Of a stretch of 64,000 bases of DNA, positions 10,256-19,150 are shown one piece after another. A program made the translations under genes and the position numbers. The DNA comes from Pirellulaceae bacterium (GTDB taxonomy: Bacteria; Planctomycetota; Planctomycetia; Pirellulales; Pirellulaceae), in the NCBI GenBank assembly GCA_018402565.1, contig JAGYIQ010000001.1, positions 992,001 through 1,056,000 of the forward strand, in the 5' to 3' direction. Under the pieces are notes generated by a model. The model was not told where the DNA came from. It searched no databases and saw only the letters and a list, made by a program, of their open reading frames with translations. The first letter of the stretch is position 1; every line of letters starts with the position of its first letter.

Positions 10256-11113
10256 TCAGCGAGCCCAACTGTACTTAAAAATGCAGCGCAGCGCACTGGC
10301 CAGATCACCGAAGCCAATCTTCTTGCCCTGCTTCCAACTGCGGGGTCGATAGGTCACCGGCATCTCCTTGATCCGAGCCCCCATGTGGGCCAAGCGAGCG
10401 GTGACTTCGGGCTCAAACCCAAAGCGGTTCTCTTTCAACTGCAAAGAATCCACCGTCCAACGCGTCATCGCCTTGTAGCAGGTCTCCATATCGGTGAGCT
10501 GCAAGCCTAACGTTTGATTGGACAGGCCGGTCAAAAAGCGGTTCCCCCAGTACTGTAAGCGACTACAACCCGCTGGCCGGCCGGCGATAAACCGCGATCC
10601 GTAGACGACGTCGGCAGCTCCATTGGCCAAGGGGAGCAACAGCGGCACGATCTCGCTGGGGTCGTACTCCAAGTCCGCGTCTTGAATCACTACAAAGTCG
10701 CCCTCGGCAGCGGCCAGACCGGTGCGCAAGGCCGCGCCTTTGCCTTGGTTCTTGGCGTGGTAGAGAACGCGAACGCCCTCCAATCCGGCGATCGCGGCCA
10801 AGCGATGCCGGGTGCCGTCACGGCTGCCATCGTCCACAATCACGACTTCCACATTCAATGGCAGACGCAAGACCGCCTCCACCACCGGCAGGATGGTCTT
10901 CTCTTCGTTGTAGACCGGAATCACGATCGACACCAAGTACTCCGGCAGGAACGGAGCCTTGGGACGCGCGACCAAACGCTCCAACTGATCCAACTGCTGC
11001 TCGACCTGAGCGATGATGTCAATGGCCGACCCCAACGCCTCGGAACGCGGAGAACGGGACGACAGCGGGGTCGAGGTCGGGGACGCAACGGTCTCGGTGG
11101 TGGTCATGGTCAT
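10256..11113 (-). CDS. Family 2 glycosyltransferase (dolichol-phosphate mannosyltransferase-like)
   Basis: 285 residues. After a Thr/Ser-rich N-terminus and a short coiled-coil stretch, the GT2 fold begins at VSIVIPVYNEEKTI (about residue 62). The UDP/GDP-binding DDGSRDGT and the metal-binding QDADLEYDP are both present, and the C-terminal half matches DPM1/ArnC-like enzymes (GSRF...YWGNRFLTGLSN...D.ETCYKAM). No C-terminal membrane domain is present, so it is the soluble type. Such enzymes move a sugar to a lipid phosphate carrier. Its start lies three bases after the stop of the upstream small membrane protein gene, indicating coupling. Confidence 0.9.
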   Translation of the reverse strand: MTMTTTETVASPTSTPLSSRSPRSEALGSAIDIIAQVEQQLDQLERLVARPKAPFLPEYLVSIVIPVYNEEKTILPVVEAVLRLPLNVEVVIVDDGSRDGTRHRLAAIAGLEGVRVLYHAKNQGKGAALRTGLAAAEGDFVVIQDADLEYDPSEIVPLLLPLANGAADVVYGSRFIAGRPAGCSRLQYWGNRFLTGLSNQTLGLQLTDMETCYKAMTRWTVDSLQLKENRFGFEPEVTARLAHMGARIKEMPVTYRPRSWKQGKKIGFGDLASALRCIFKYSWAR

Positions 11114-11116
11114 TCT

Positions 11117-11533
11117 CTAGTGCTGCGTATGGGGGACAGTCAGGCCAGCCGCGGCTACCTTTAGCTCGTTGCTGTGCGGCGTTGCGCCAGCCGGCCGCAT
11201 ATCCGGCGGCCGCGTATCCGTCGGCAATCCGGCGAACGAGTGGATCGAAAGGGTTGCAGAATGCTCAGACGCGTCGACACTCTGAGCCGTGATCGCTGGA
11301 GGATTGACTCCAGCAGCACTGACTCCAGCAGCACTGGCAACGGCCATTGTCTGGGCAGTGGCCGAGGCGGCAGGGACGTGCGGGAGCAACCGCTCGACAC
11401 CCACCGCGAACACGGTCCAGCCGACCAACCCGCACGCGAACAACTGAGCCGCCACCGGCAAGGTCAAGCCGTGGGGCTCGGGTGTTTTCGCCGTTGGAGC
11501 GGCGTCCCATGGCAGTCGACTGGATGTGAGCAT
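11117..11533 (-). CDS. Hypothetical single-pass membrane protein
   Basis: 138 residues from the ATG at 11533. One hydrophobic segment is visible (LPVAAQLFACGLVGWTVFAVG, about residues 25-45), followed by a long Ala/Thr/Ser/Pro-rich tail predicted to be disordered. No family is recognised. The gene is supported mainly by position: its stop is three bases before the start of the glycosyltransferase gene, so the two probably form a coupled pair. The longer reading back to 11767 would add a segment without features. Confidence 0.55.
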   Translation of the reverse strand: MLTSSRLPWDAAPTAKTPEPHGLTLPVAAQLFACGLVGWTVFAVGVERLLPHVPAASATAQTMAVASAAGVSAAGVNPPAITAQSVDASEHSATLSIHSFAGLPTDTRPPDMRPAGATPHSNELKVAAAGLTVPHTQH

Positions 11534-11870
11534 GACAGGGGGCTCCGCCGTCCGGAAACTGGGTCGAGGACAACCCACCCGGACTTGGACCAGCGACTCG
11601 CGAATCGAGCCGGCAGCCACCCAGGAGGGATGTCCCGCAACTCTATCCCACACTCCAGAAAATCCGACGAGAAACCGAGTAGGACCCATCAAGCGACTTG
11701 CGAGTTTTTCGATCGTGGCAAAGATTCCGTTTGTAGGAACCCTGCCCGTAATTGGTACTCGAGTCATTCTGGTTTAGAATCGACACCTTGCCCCGGCCGT
11801 CGCTCTGACGCCAAACAGCAAATGTTTGCACCGTCCGCTCCCAACTCCAGAACCAGAACTCGGATCGCTC
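11534..11870. other. Divergent intergenic region
   Basis: These 337 bp separate the leftward membrane-protein/glycosyltransferase pair from the rightward MoxR-like ATPase. No repeat, RNA gene or strong promoter match was recognised. Confidence 0.4.
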
Positions 11871-12908
11871 ATGTTGCAGAAGGTGGAAATCCAAGGTGTG
11901 GAAGTCTTCTTGGCGGCTCCACATCGCGTGGTCGGGAATTGGATCGGACAGCAGGAAATCCTCAAGCAAGTGCTCGCCTGTTGGTTGGTGGTCGACCCGC
12001 GCGACCTGCCCCTCTCCCCCCGACTGGTCGGAGCCCCCGGCATCGGCAAGACCGCACTGGCCATGGCCGCGGCGGAGGTGATGAAGAAACCGATCTACGT
12101 GTTTCAGTGCACCAGCGACACGCGGCCCGAGGACCTGCTGATCACGCCCGTCCTCAGCCAGAACGGCAGGATCGCCTATCATGCCTCGCCACTGGTCAGC
12201 GCCATGATCGCCGGCGGCGTCTGCGTATTGGACGAAGGCAACCGCATGAACGAAAAGTCCTGGGCGTCTCTGGCCCCGCTGCTGGACCATCGGCGGTACG
12301 TCGAGTCGATCGTGGCCGGCGTTACGATCGCCGCCAACCCCGACTTCCGCTGCGCCGTCACCATGAACCAAGACGACTCGACCTTCGAAATCCCCGACTA
12401 CATTCTCAGCCGATTGCAACCCACGCTGCACTTGGGGTACCCCAACCGCGACGACGAGATGGCGATTCTGAAGTACCACCTGCCCTTCTGCGAACCCGAA
12501 CTGCTAGAGATGACCACCGAGTTCCTGCAGCGGAGCCACGAACTGAAGCTGGACTTCTCCCCGCGAGACGGCATCAACCTGCTCCGCTACGCCCTCAAGC
12601 GACTCCAACAAGACCCCGATCACCCGATCAGTCGCGACGCCGCCTGGCGCGAGGCCCTCGAGGGCTGCTTAGGGCAGGATGCCTTGGACCTAGAAAAAAT
12701 GGCCGAACGTCGCAAACGCTCCTTGGGTGGCGACTCCCTGCCCATGGGACTGGGCGATTTCTTCTTCGATATCCAAGACCCATTGCATCCCGACCGCGAC
12801 GAGTTCGCCGACTTTCTCGCGGCAGAAGATGATCACGACGACGACGATGACGACGATGATGATGACGATGACGACAGCTCCGACAGCGACCCCGAAATCC
12901 CCTTCTAG
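11871..12908 (+). CDS. MoxR-like AAA+ ATPase with poly-Asp tail
   Basis: 345 residues from the ATG at 11871. Walker A is [10 protein letters not shown] (residues 54-63) and Walker B is [10 protein letters not shown] (Asp121/Glu122). The [21 protein letters not shown] segment carries the sensor/arginine-finger region, placing it in the MoxR/AAA_5 group. Residues ~325-338 are an almost unbroken Asp run encoded by GAC/GAT repeats, ending [10 protein letters not shown]. MoxR ATPases usually act as chaperones with VWA-domain partner proteins; none is encoded beside it, the downstream region being repeats. The acidic tail may bind a basic partner or metal. Confidence 0.85.
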   Translation: MLQKVEIQGVEVFLAAPHRVVGNWIGQQEILKQVLACWLVVDPRDLPLSPRLVGAPGIGKTALAMAAAEVMKKPIYVFQCTSDTRPEDLLITPVLSQNGRIAYHASPLVSAMIAGGVCVLDEGNRMNEKSWASLAPLLDHRRYVESIVAGVTIAANPDFRCAVTMNQDDSTFEIPDYILSRLQPTLHLGYPNRDDEMAILKYHLPFCEPELLEMTTEFLQRSHELKLDFSPRDGINLLRYALKRLQQDPDHPISRDAAWREALEGCLGQDALDLEKMAERRKRSLGGDSLPMGLGDFFFDIQDPLHPDRDEFADFLAAEDDHDDDDDDDDDDDDDSSDSDPEIPF

Positions 12909-12933
12909 ACGCCCATAGGCCGCCGAAAGGCCA

Positions 12934-13377
12934 CTTGATTTCCCAGACGTGCTGGCAAAAACACGGATTTTTCCCGTCAATCGAAATGCTTGACGCATTC
13001 CGCTACGGAAAAATCAATCGCTTGATTTTTCCAGACTTACACGCGAAATTGCCGTCCAATTCAAGGAAATCTGACAAAAACACGGCGTTTTCCCGTCAAT
13101 CGAAATGTTTGACGCATTCCGCTACGGAAAAATCAATCGCTTGATTTTTCCAGACTTACACACGAAATTGCCGTCCAATTCAAGGAAATCTGGCAAAAAC
13201 ACGGCGTTTTCCCGTCAATCGAAATGCTTGACGCATTCCGCTACGGAAAAATCAATCGCTTGATTTTTCCAGACTTACACACGAAATTGCCGTCCAATTC
13301 AAGGGAATCTGACAAAAACACGGCTTTTTCCCGTCAATCGAAATGCTTGACGCATTCCGCTACGGAAAAATCAACCA
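12934..13377. repeat. Tandem cluster of 119-bp inverted-repeat element (cluster A)
   Basis: Three full 119-bp units (13021-13139, 13140-13258, 13259-13377) follow one shorter unit (12934-13020). Each begins TTGATTTTTCCAGACTTAC and ends CGCTACGGAAAAATCAA, so the ends are inverted repeats of each other, and joined units form the palindrome GGAAAAATCAA-tcgc-TTGATTTTTCC. The same element in the opposite orientation forms the cluster at 23.88-24.26 kb. Confidence 0.92.
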
Positions 13378-13384
13378 GCCCCGC

Positions 13385-14092
13385 TCATGCCGGGGTCACG
13401 GCCGCCATCAACGGGCAGTCCGGCATCGGCGGTAAACCTTGTCGGTACCGAGTCAATAGTTGGAGAGAGGCCTGGGCCAGTTCACGTCGGACCTCGCGGC
13501 GGCGGCCCTTGACCCGTTCGATCTTGCGTTGGTCATAGTCGGTCGTCTGGTGACGCATCCAGGCGATCACCGCCGCGCGAGCCCTCTGCTCCAGGCTCAG
13601 TCGCTGGGTCCGCGCCACCGTGCCACTGCCCACCGGCGTCGCATGGGCGGTGATCAGGACCGCCATGGCCTTAGCCAGGTCTTGATACCGCGAGTGAAAC
13701 GCCAGGAACTCGACCACGGCCTGTTCAAAATCGCCCACATACTCCGTTTGTTTGGCCTCCCTGCGCGCGGCACTGGCCGCCTGTCGTTTGGCATGTCGAG
13801 GATCCGCTCGCTCGACCTCCAACTCCGCACGCAGCCGCGCGATCGTCTGTGAGTCCGCCCACAAGCCACGCGAGAACAACTTACGACCGCGACGCTCCTG
13901 CACCAACCAATGCGGGCCAGCCGCTTTCACACGACGCGTCAGCCCCGGATCGCCCGGCGGGAGACACTCCCAGCCCGCGGGAATCGCCCGCACTTGTCCA
14001 TCGGCCGCCAAGACGGTGCCCGGGCGAGGCCCCGGCGCGCAGACCAGGCCGCCCTCCGTGGTATTCGGGGTTTGACGATTGTGCGCAGGCAT
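13385..14092 (-). CDS. DUF2293-type protein
   Basis: 235 residues, strongly basic. The segment AVIAWMRHQTTDYDQRKIERVKGRRREVRRELAQASLQLL is characteristic of the DUF2293 domain, whose function is unknown. The N-terminal part (GWECLPPGDPGLTRRVKAAGPHWLVQ) is typical of bacterial members. The gene ends eight bases from the repeat cluster and is followed upstream by a tRNA gene on the other strand. It is probably a nucleic-acid-associated protein judging from charge, but that is inference. Confidence 0.75.
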   Translation of the reverse strand: MPAHNRQTPNTTEGGLVCAPGPRPGTVLAADGQVRAIPAGWECLPPGDPGLTRRVKAAGPHWLVQERRGRKLFSRGLWADSQTIARLRAELEVERADPRHAKRQAASAARREAKQTEYVGDFEQAVVEFLAFHSRYQDLAKAMAVLITAHATPVGSGTVARTQRLSLEQRARAAVIAWMRHQTTDYDQRKIERVKGRRREVRRELAQASLQLLTRYRQGLPPMPDCPLMAAVTPA

Positions 14093-14190
14093 CCGAGTTT
14101 CCCTGGGGCTAGGGGTGAGGAAATCCGAAAAGTTGGTCAGATACCACTTTTCGGGGGGCGAGGAAAGACCTATGATAGGGAGCCCTTCAA

Positions 14191-14263
14191 GGGGACGTAG
14201 CTCAATTGGGAGAGCACCTGCTTTGCAAGCAGGGGGTTAGGGGTTCGAGCCCCCTCGTCTCCA
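14191..14263 (+). tRNA. tRNA-Ala (anticodon TGC)
   Basis: A 73-nt cloverleaf. The acceptor GGGGACG pairs with CGTCTCC, including the G3-U70 wobble that is the alanine identity element. The D arm is GCTC...GAGC, the anticodon stem CCTGC/GCAGG has loop TTTGCAA, and the T arm is AGGGG-TTCGAGC-CCCCT. The discriminator base is A and no CCA is encoded. A terminator hairpin follows at once. Confidence 0.97.
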
Positions 14264-14270
14264 TTGAACA

Positions 14271-14308
14271 AAAACCCCGCCGAGCAGCTCGCTCCGGCGG
14301 GGTTTTTC
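14271..14308 (+). terminator. Rho-independent terminator after tRNA-Ala
   Basis: The stem AACCCCGCCG / CGGCGGGGTT has a GC-rich loop and a T run (TTTTT) after it, starting about eight bases past the tRNA. The A-rich left flank means it may also serve transcripts coming from the other side. Confidence 0.88.
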
Positions 14309-14370
14309 TGTTTCTGCGGGGGGGGGCTGTTTTCCGGGGGGGTTCTGTTTCCGGGGGTTTACCGCCCGTG

Positions 14371-15720
14371 TTAATCGAGGGACGCTGGGGATAACCGCCC
14401 AGCAATGCCCCAATGCCAGACCAGGCCGAGGGCGATCACGATCAGGCCCGCCACCCACACCTGTCTCTCGACCCAAAAGGCCAACCCCAAGCAAGAAGCC
14501 AGCCCACAGACCGCCAACACGGGCGGGAACAGGCGCTGCTCCGCCGGCAAACGCAACGCGGCCAAATTCGTAATCGCGTAATAGATCAGCACCGCGAAGG
14601 CACTCAGGGACCACGTCATCGTTACGTTGCCCACGGCCACCAGGCCCATGACCAACACCGCCACCAACCACGTCGCTCGATCCGGCGACCCCCGCTCCCC
14701 ATCCACCTCGGCAAAATAGACGGGCAAGTCGCGCCGCCGCGCCATCGCCAATGCCACGCGGGACAGCCCCAGCACCAAATTCAAACTCACACCGACCAAC
14801 GCCGTCAGGGCACCGACGGCCACCAAGATCTCCAGCGGTTGACTGCCAACTTCCGACGCGACCAACTGCAATGGCGCCGTGCCGGTACGGATGGCAGCGG
14901 CAAAACGCGGCGCGCCGATGGCCGCAATCGCGACGTAACCAACAGCGATGTACAGCAACATCGAGAGCAAGAGCGTGACGATCACCGCTCGCGGAATCGT
15001 TTGCCGCGGTCGCTGAACCTCCTCGGCCAAAGTCGCAATCCGCCCATAACCCGTAAAAGCCACAAACATCAACGCGCAAGCTTGCCAGAACCCCGCCCAC
15101 GGCTCCAAGCCCTCACGGACCGGCACCAACAGCGGCCAGAGGTTTTGCGATTGCTTGGCCCAAGCCGTCGCCAATCCGCCGACCACCAGCCCCGTCAGCG
15201 CCACAAGTGTCAGGCCGACCATCACCATGTTGGCGCGATTCGAGCGACGGATGCCACCCAAGATCAACAGCGTCAGCCCCACAACCACAGCCTCCGCGAT
15301 GATTACTCGCGTAAAGAAACTCTCCCAGCCAATCAAATGCCCGATGGCCCCAGCCAATCCCAACGCCGCCGTGGCCGCCGAGGCCGACTTGGCCCACAAG
15401 AACGTCCAACCCGCGGTGAAGCCCAACCAGGGCTGCAGCAGCCGGTACCCGTACTCGTACGTTCCACCGCTGACCGGATGAGCCGCCGCCAACTGCGCGG
15501 AACTCAGTCCATTGAAGATAGCCACCACAGCCGCCACGGCAATGGCGGCCACGACCGCCGGACCCGCCGCATCGGTGGCAATCGCAATGCTGACAAACAC
15601 CCCCGTGCCCAAGATCGACCCCAGGCCCATCATGACCGCGCCCCACAGGCCCACTTCGCGCTTTAAGGCCGGTGCCGGATTCTCAGTGGGAACGTTCGTC
15701 GTGGGAAGAGCAGTGGTCAT
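14371..15720 (-). CDS. APC superfamily amino-acid permease
   Basis: 449 residues with about 12 hydrophobic segments. GLWGAVMMGLGSILGTGVFVSI near residue 25 is the APC substrate-binding TM1 (GxxxGTGIF type), and ISGGTYEYGY-like HPVSGGTYEYGYRLL lies at the TM3 entry. It would be an inner-membrane amino-acid or amine transporter; the substrate is not predictable. Its start overlaps the stop of the diheme peroxidase gene by four bases (ATGA). Directly downstream is a G-rich stretch (14321-14360) and then the tRNA terminator. Confidence 0.9.
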   Translation of the reverse strand: MTTALPTTNVPTENPAPALKREVGLWGAVMMGLGSILGTGVFVSIAIATDAAGPAVVAAIAVAAVVAIFNGLSSAQLAAAHPVSGGTYEYGYRLLQPWLGFTAGWTFLWAKSASAATAALGLAGAIGHLIGWESFFTRVIIAEAVVVGLTLLILGGIRRSNRANMVMVGLTLVALTGLVVGGLATAWAKQSQNLWPLLVPVREGLEPWAGFWQACALMFVAFTGYGRIATLAEEVQRPRQTIPRAVIVTLLLSMLLYIAVGYVAIAAIGAPRFAAAIRTGTAPLQLVASEVGSQPLEILVAVGALTALVGVSLNLVLGLSRVALAMARRRDLPVYFAEVDGERGSPDRATWLVAVLVMGLVAVGNVTMTWSLSAFAVLIYYAITNLAALRLPAEQRLFPPVLAVCGLASCLGLAFWVERQVWVAGLIVIALGLVWHWGIAGRLSPASLD

Positions 15721-16934
15721 CGATCGGCAGTATTTTTTTTCTCGGCGCTTTGGTGCGGTGGCGTTGGTCGCGGAGCCTGATAATTGGCCGGGATCTCTCC
15801 TGAGAGCGACTGGAGAAACGCCACCAGGTCGCCGGTCTGTTCAGCGGTCAGCTCCAGCCCCAACTGCACGTCCGCCATGACCCGCACGGCCTGTTCTAAA
15901 TCCGCCACCGAGCCGTCGTGGAAATACGGGGCCGTCCGCGCGATGTTCCGCAGCATCGGCACGCGAAACACGTCCCGATCCGCCGGTTCCTGCGTGCTTT
16001 CGAAACGCCCCGCATCCCGCTGCTCGGATGACGTCGCCAACCAATAATCACGGTGGACACCGAACTTCTGCAGCTGCTCGCCACCCAACAGCGGACCCGC
16101 ATGGCAGTCGGCACAGCCAAGCTCGAGAAACGCCCGCAAGCCGCGACGCTGCGACTCGTTCAACACATCCGCCTCGCCCTCCAGGTACTGATCAAACACA
16201 CTGGGCGTCCGCAACGTTTGCTCGTAAGCCGCAATCGCCTGCGCGTAATGCCCGGTCGTCAGCGACGCTTCCGCATGAGGGAACGCCGTCTCAAAGCCAG
16301 CCGCATAGCCATGCTGCTCCAACAGCGGCAGCACCTCCACCGCTTCCCGAAAGCCCATCGATCCGGTCAACGACTTCTCCGCTTGCTCGGCAGCCGACTG
16401 CCGATCCGCAACCCACCGCAGTCGCGGTTGCAAAGTCGCGTTGAAGACCGTTTGCGAGTGTCGCTTGGTCAGCCGGTCTTTCGCGTCGACAGAGAACCGT
16501 CGTCGATCCGCCCCACCGTCCGCGGCGACATGACACGAGGCACAGGCGATCTGGCCGTTGGCCGACAGGCGTGAATCCCAGAACAACGCCTGGCCCAACT
16601 GGGCGACCGCATCCGCTCGTTCGGCGTCTGTTACCGGAGCCAAGACACCGAAGGTCCCCCGAGCCGTCTCCCGCAATTCGTCGACGATTGCCCGCACCGG
16701 GGTCACCCGCACCGCGACCATCCGCGTCGGTGCCGCCACTTTCACCGAGCCTCCTGCCGCTTGTGTGAGCCCCCTGAGGCCTAGAAGTCCCATCAGACCG
16801 AGAGGTCCTACAAGCCCCAAAAGTCCTATCAGTCCTATCAGACCGAGTCCCCCGACCCGTACCAGCGAACGGAGCGTACGGAGCGTACGGGTGCAGGGAT
16901 GTGTGTGCCGCTGCGGCAGCGTGGTTTCGGGCAT
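15717..16934 (-). CDS. Diheme cytochrome c peroxidase / MauG-like protein
   Basis: 405 residues from the ATG at 16934. A long hydrophobic signal region (residues ~24-52) is made of GLIGLIGLLGLVGPLG-type repeats. Two haem c sites follow, CASCH and CADCH, with the family segments GQALFWDSRLSANGQIACASCH and FRVPMLRNIARTAPYFHDGS. Members reduce hydrogen peroxide in the periplasm or oxidise protein side chains (MauG). Coupled downstream to an amino-acid permease by a 4-bp overlap. An alternative start at 17015 would put 27 extra residues before the signal and is less likely. Confidence 0.88.
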   Translation of the reverse strand: MPETTLPQRHTHPCTRTLRTLRSLVRVGGLGLIGLIGLLGLVGPLGLMGLLGLRGLTQAAGGSVKVAAPTRMVAVRVTPVRAIVDELRETARGTFGVLAPVTDAERADAVAQLGQALFWDSRLSANGQIACASCHVAADGGADRRRFSVDAKDRLTKRHSQTVFNATLQPRLRWVADRQSAAEQAEKSLTGSMGFREAVEVLPLLEQHGYAAGFETAFPHAEASLTTGHYAQAIAAYEQTLRTPSVFDQYLEGEADVLNESQRRGLRAFLELGCADCHAGPLLGGEQLQKFGVHRDYWLATSSEQRDAGRFESTQEPADRDVFRVPMLRNIARTAPYFHDGSVADLEQAVRVMADVQLGLELTAEQTGDLVAFLQSLSGEIPANYQAPRPTPPHQSAEKKNTADR

Positions 16935-17060
16935 GTCGATTCTCGCTCCAAAAAACCAGCCCCTCGGCCGGTACGCGGGCCTCCGGTACCCATGCAGCGT
17001 ATCGACAATCGACACCGCCAGTCAAGTCGACTGCCAGGATCTCGATTCACAGACCGATGA

Positions 17061-17849
17061 TCATTTCGCGTACAACTGACTGGCTTCCTCCCCAGAAATC
17101 TTCGGGGCGATGTAGGTAACGCTGTTTAACTTCTGTGGATTGATCAAGTCGATGTTGATGCGTCCGTTTAACGGTATTCCCGGCTCGACGCTCAGCATCT
17201 TGCAGGTAAACAAATAGCAGTCATCGGATTTAGCGGTCAGCCAATGCACGTTCTCGCGGTAATCCGAGATACTGGACCAGGTTCCCGGCCCAGCCGATTC
17301 CTGATGAAGCGTACGGCGTACGACCATGCTGTCGCCGCGATCTTCCAAACGATCGTACAGCCGCACATCAAATTCGCCTGAGAGACAGAGGAAAGCACTG
17401 ACCATATTAGAATGACCATGCGGTGGGACGCTGTATCCCTTTCGAACCTTTGCGACTTTCGTAATCAGGACTTGGCGCGGCTCAGGACCCGAGGGAGTTT
17501 CCGCCGCGTCAGGACGCTGCAGCGTGATGGTATGAAAGAACTCACCACGATCGGCAGGCATTTTCTCCAGAATGGCTTTGCTCACCTCTGAAAATCGCAA
17601 ATGTTCCTTCAACTGCTCCAATGGGGTCGCCCCATAAATCTGGTCCATCCCCTCCTGCCAAAGCAACGGATTGATCTCACGTTGGCCCAGCTTGATGGCG
17701 TTGTTTTGTAGCTGTCGCATCCATTGGACCAAGTCCTCTGGTTGTTCCCCCAACGGAATGTGCTCAGCCAGACCAAGTCTTGCCAGTGAGAAGCCAAGTG
17801 CAGTCGTACCGAGCAGTTGCAGGGCGGACCGTCGATTGATTAAGCTCAT
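17061..17849 (-). CDS. Cupin-like protein with Tat-type signal
   Basis: 262 residues from the ATG at 17849. The N-terminus (INRRSALQLLGTTALGFSLA) has a twin-Arg followed by a hydrophobic stretch, suggestive of Tat export although the RR motif is not canonical. The middle (KGYSVPPHGHSNMVSAFLCLSGEFDVRLYDR) is a cupin-style metal-binding motif with HxH, and a second His-containing strand (ENVHWLTAKSDDCYLFTCKM) follows. It may be an exported cupin dioxygenase-like or sugar-binding protein. No specific family name is assigned. Confidence 0.7.
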   Translation of the reverse strand: MSLINRRSALQLLGTTALGFSLARLGLAEHIPLGEQPEDLVQWMRQLQNNAIKLGQREINPLLWQEGMDQIYGATPLEQLKEHLRFSEVSKAILEKMPADRGEFFHTITLQRPDAAETPSGPEPRQVLITKVAKVRKGYSVPPHGHSNMVSAFLCLSGEFDVRLYDRLEDRGDSMVVRRTLHQESAGPGTWSSISDYRENVHWLTAKSDDCYLFTCKMLSVEPGIPLNGRINIDLINPQKLNSVTYIAPKISGEEASQLYAK

Positions 17850-17962
17850 GGGTGATTTCTTTTCTGCGATAACCAAAGGGTGCGACGATCCATCATAACC
17901 TCAGTCGCCACGATCACAACACGTTTTGTCGTCAGCAACCGCAGACCCAAGCCGGCGGCCGG

Positions 17963-19150
17963 CTAGCGGGTGGCGACCAGGCAGACTTCTTGCCGATTGA
18001 AGATCAGTTGTCGGCCGCGGATCTGGCGAAACCCCCAGCTGGCGACGCGCTGCGTCCATTGGTTCCAATGCTCTAAAAGTTGCGTATTCGGCAATTTAAG
18101 TGTGATAATCAAGCCACGCGGCTGGACCTGGGGGTGCTGCAACAGATCGGCCAGGGTGTCCAACACGTAGTTGGGCGGCAAGTTGGCATCCGACAGCAAC
18201 CAATCGCAGCCAGCAATCGCGCGGCGTTTGACCTCGCGGCCACGACAGCGGAGATGCGTGAACTTCGGATGCTGCGCGACTTGCGGATCGATTTCCGCCG
18301 GGTCGATACCGATCACGCGCAGGTCTTGCTCCAACAGCCATTGGCAACTGCCACCCGGTGCCGAGCCCATTTCGACGCATAACTGGCCGGGACGGAGATC
18401 GAGCCCCCCCCAGCTGACGGCCTCACGGACCTTAAAATAGGCGCGACTGATCGGCGGGGTGGCGGTGGGCACCAGGGGAATGACGCCACCGGGCCAGCGT
18501 TGGGCGGGAGTCTGCACCCAGTGCTCGCCCAACAGCAATTGGTCCGATTCGAGCAGGCAGACGTCCAAGACGCGCCAGCCCAGCGGGGCGTTGGCGTTGG
18601 CCGTTCGTTGCGTTGGCAGACGCTGTTGCGATTGCAGGGCCTGTTGCAAGTCCGCGACGAAGTGTTGCCAACCGGCGGGTGGAGCGGCGGCGGGCTGCCT
18701 CCCCGCGTGACTGGCCGGTGCCAATCCGTCCCGGATCCAGACATGGAGTCCATCCCAGGTGGCAGTCGGGGCTGCCGTAGCGAGGGTCTGGACGGCGGCC
18801 GCGATCAATCGCTGACGCGTTGGATCAGCGCCGAAGGTCGCGGGGTCCTGCAGCAATTCCCCGAACGCACGCGCGCCCAACCGCGGGCCGCGGGAACCGG
18901 TCCCTCCCTCGCTGCCAACCTCGTCAACGTCGCTACGGACTTGGCAAAAGCTGTGGCCGAAGGTCCGCGGCAGGATGCCGGAGGGCACCCAGTCCAACGC
19001 GGGGGCTGCGGTCGGCAATTTGAACGTGACCAGACCCGGGCGGGAGAAGGCGGCGCGGGCGTCGGGGACCTGGGCCAGGTACTCGGCTTTGACCAACGCC
19101 TCCATGCCGGCTTGGCAGGTGACAAACAGGTAGGGAGGTGTGGGGGTCAA
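17963..19150 (-). CDS. RlmM-like SAM-dependent methyltransferase
   Basis: About 395 residues. The C-terminal half has the SAM-binding VEMGSAPGGSCQWLLEQDLRVIGIDPAEID, a catalytic-type DWLLSDAN loop and GLIITLKLPNT, matching the RrmJ/RlmM fold that methylates the 2'-OH of rRNA. The N-terminal half (YLFVTCQAGMEALVKAEY) resembles the THUMP-containing region of RlmM, which modifies C2498 of 23S rRNA. No ATG fits; the proposed start is TTG at 19150, which overlaps the stop of the upstream gene by four bases (TTGA). The longer reading to 19234 would overlap that gene by 88 bp. Confidence 0.75.
   Translation of the reverse strand: MTPTPPYLFVTCQAGMEALVKAEYLAQVPDARAAFSRPGLVTFKLPTAAPALDWVPSGILPRTFGHSFCQVRSDVDEVGSEGGTGSRGPRLGARAFGELLQDPATFGADPTRQRLIAAAVQTLATAAPTATWDGLHVWIRDGLAPASHAGRQPAAAPPAGWQHFVADLQQALQSQQRLPTQRTANANAPLGWRVLDVCLLESDQLLLGEHWVQTPAQRWPGGVIPLVPTATPPISRAYFKVREAVSWGGLDLRPGQLCVEMGSAPGGSCQWLLEQDLRVIGIDPAEIDPQVAQHPKFTHLRCRGREVKRRAIAGCDWLLSDANLPPNYVLDTLADLLQHPQVQPRGLIITLKLPNTQLLEHWNQWTQRVASWGFRQIRGRQLIFNRQEVCLVATR

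Noticed and set aside
11174..12832. Rightward open frame of 552 codons covering the membrane-protein gene and the ATPase
   Set aside because: Arg/Pro-rich translation without motifs, in a different frame from the clear AAA+ gene.
12934..13377. CRISPR array
   Set aside because: Repeat units abut without variable spacers and contain terminal inverted repeats; no cas genes are near.
12935..13538. Open frames through repeat cluster A encoding LPSNSRKSDKNTAFSRQSKC-type repeats
   Set aside because: The frames follow the 119-bp element, have no ribosome sites, and unit length is not a multiple of three; the cluster structure explains them.
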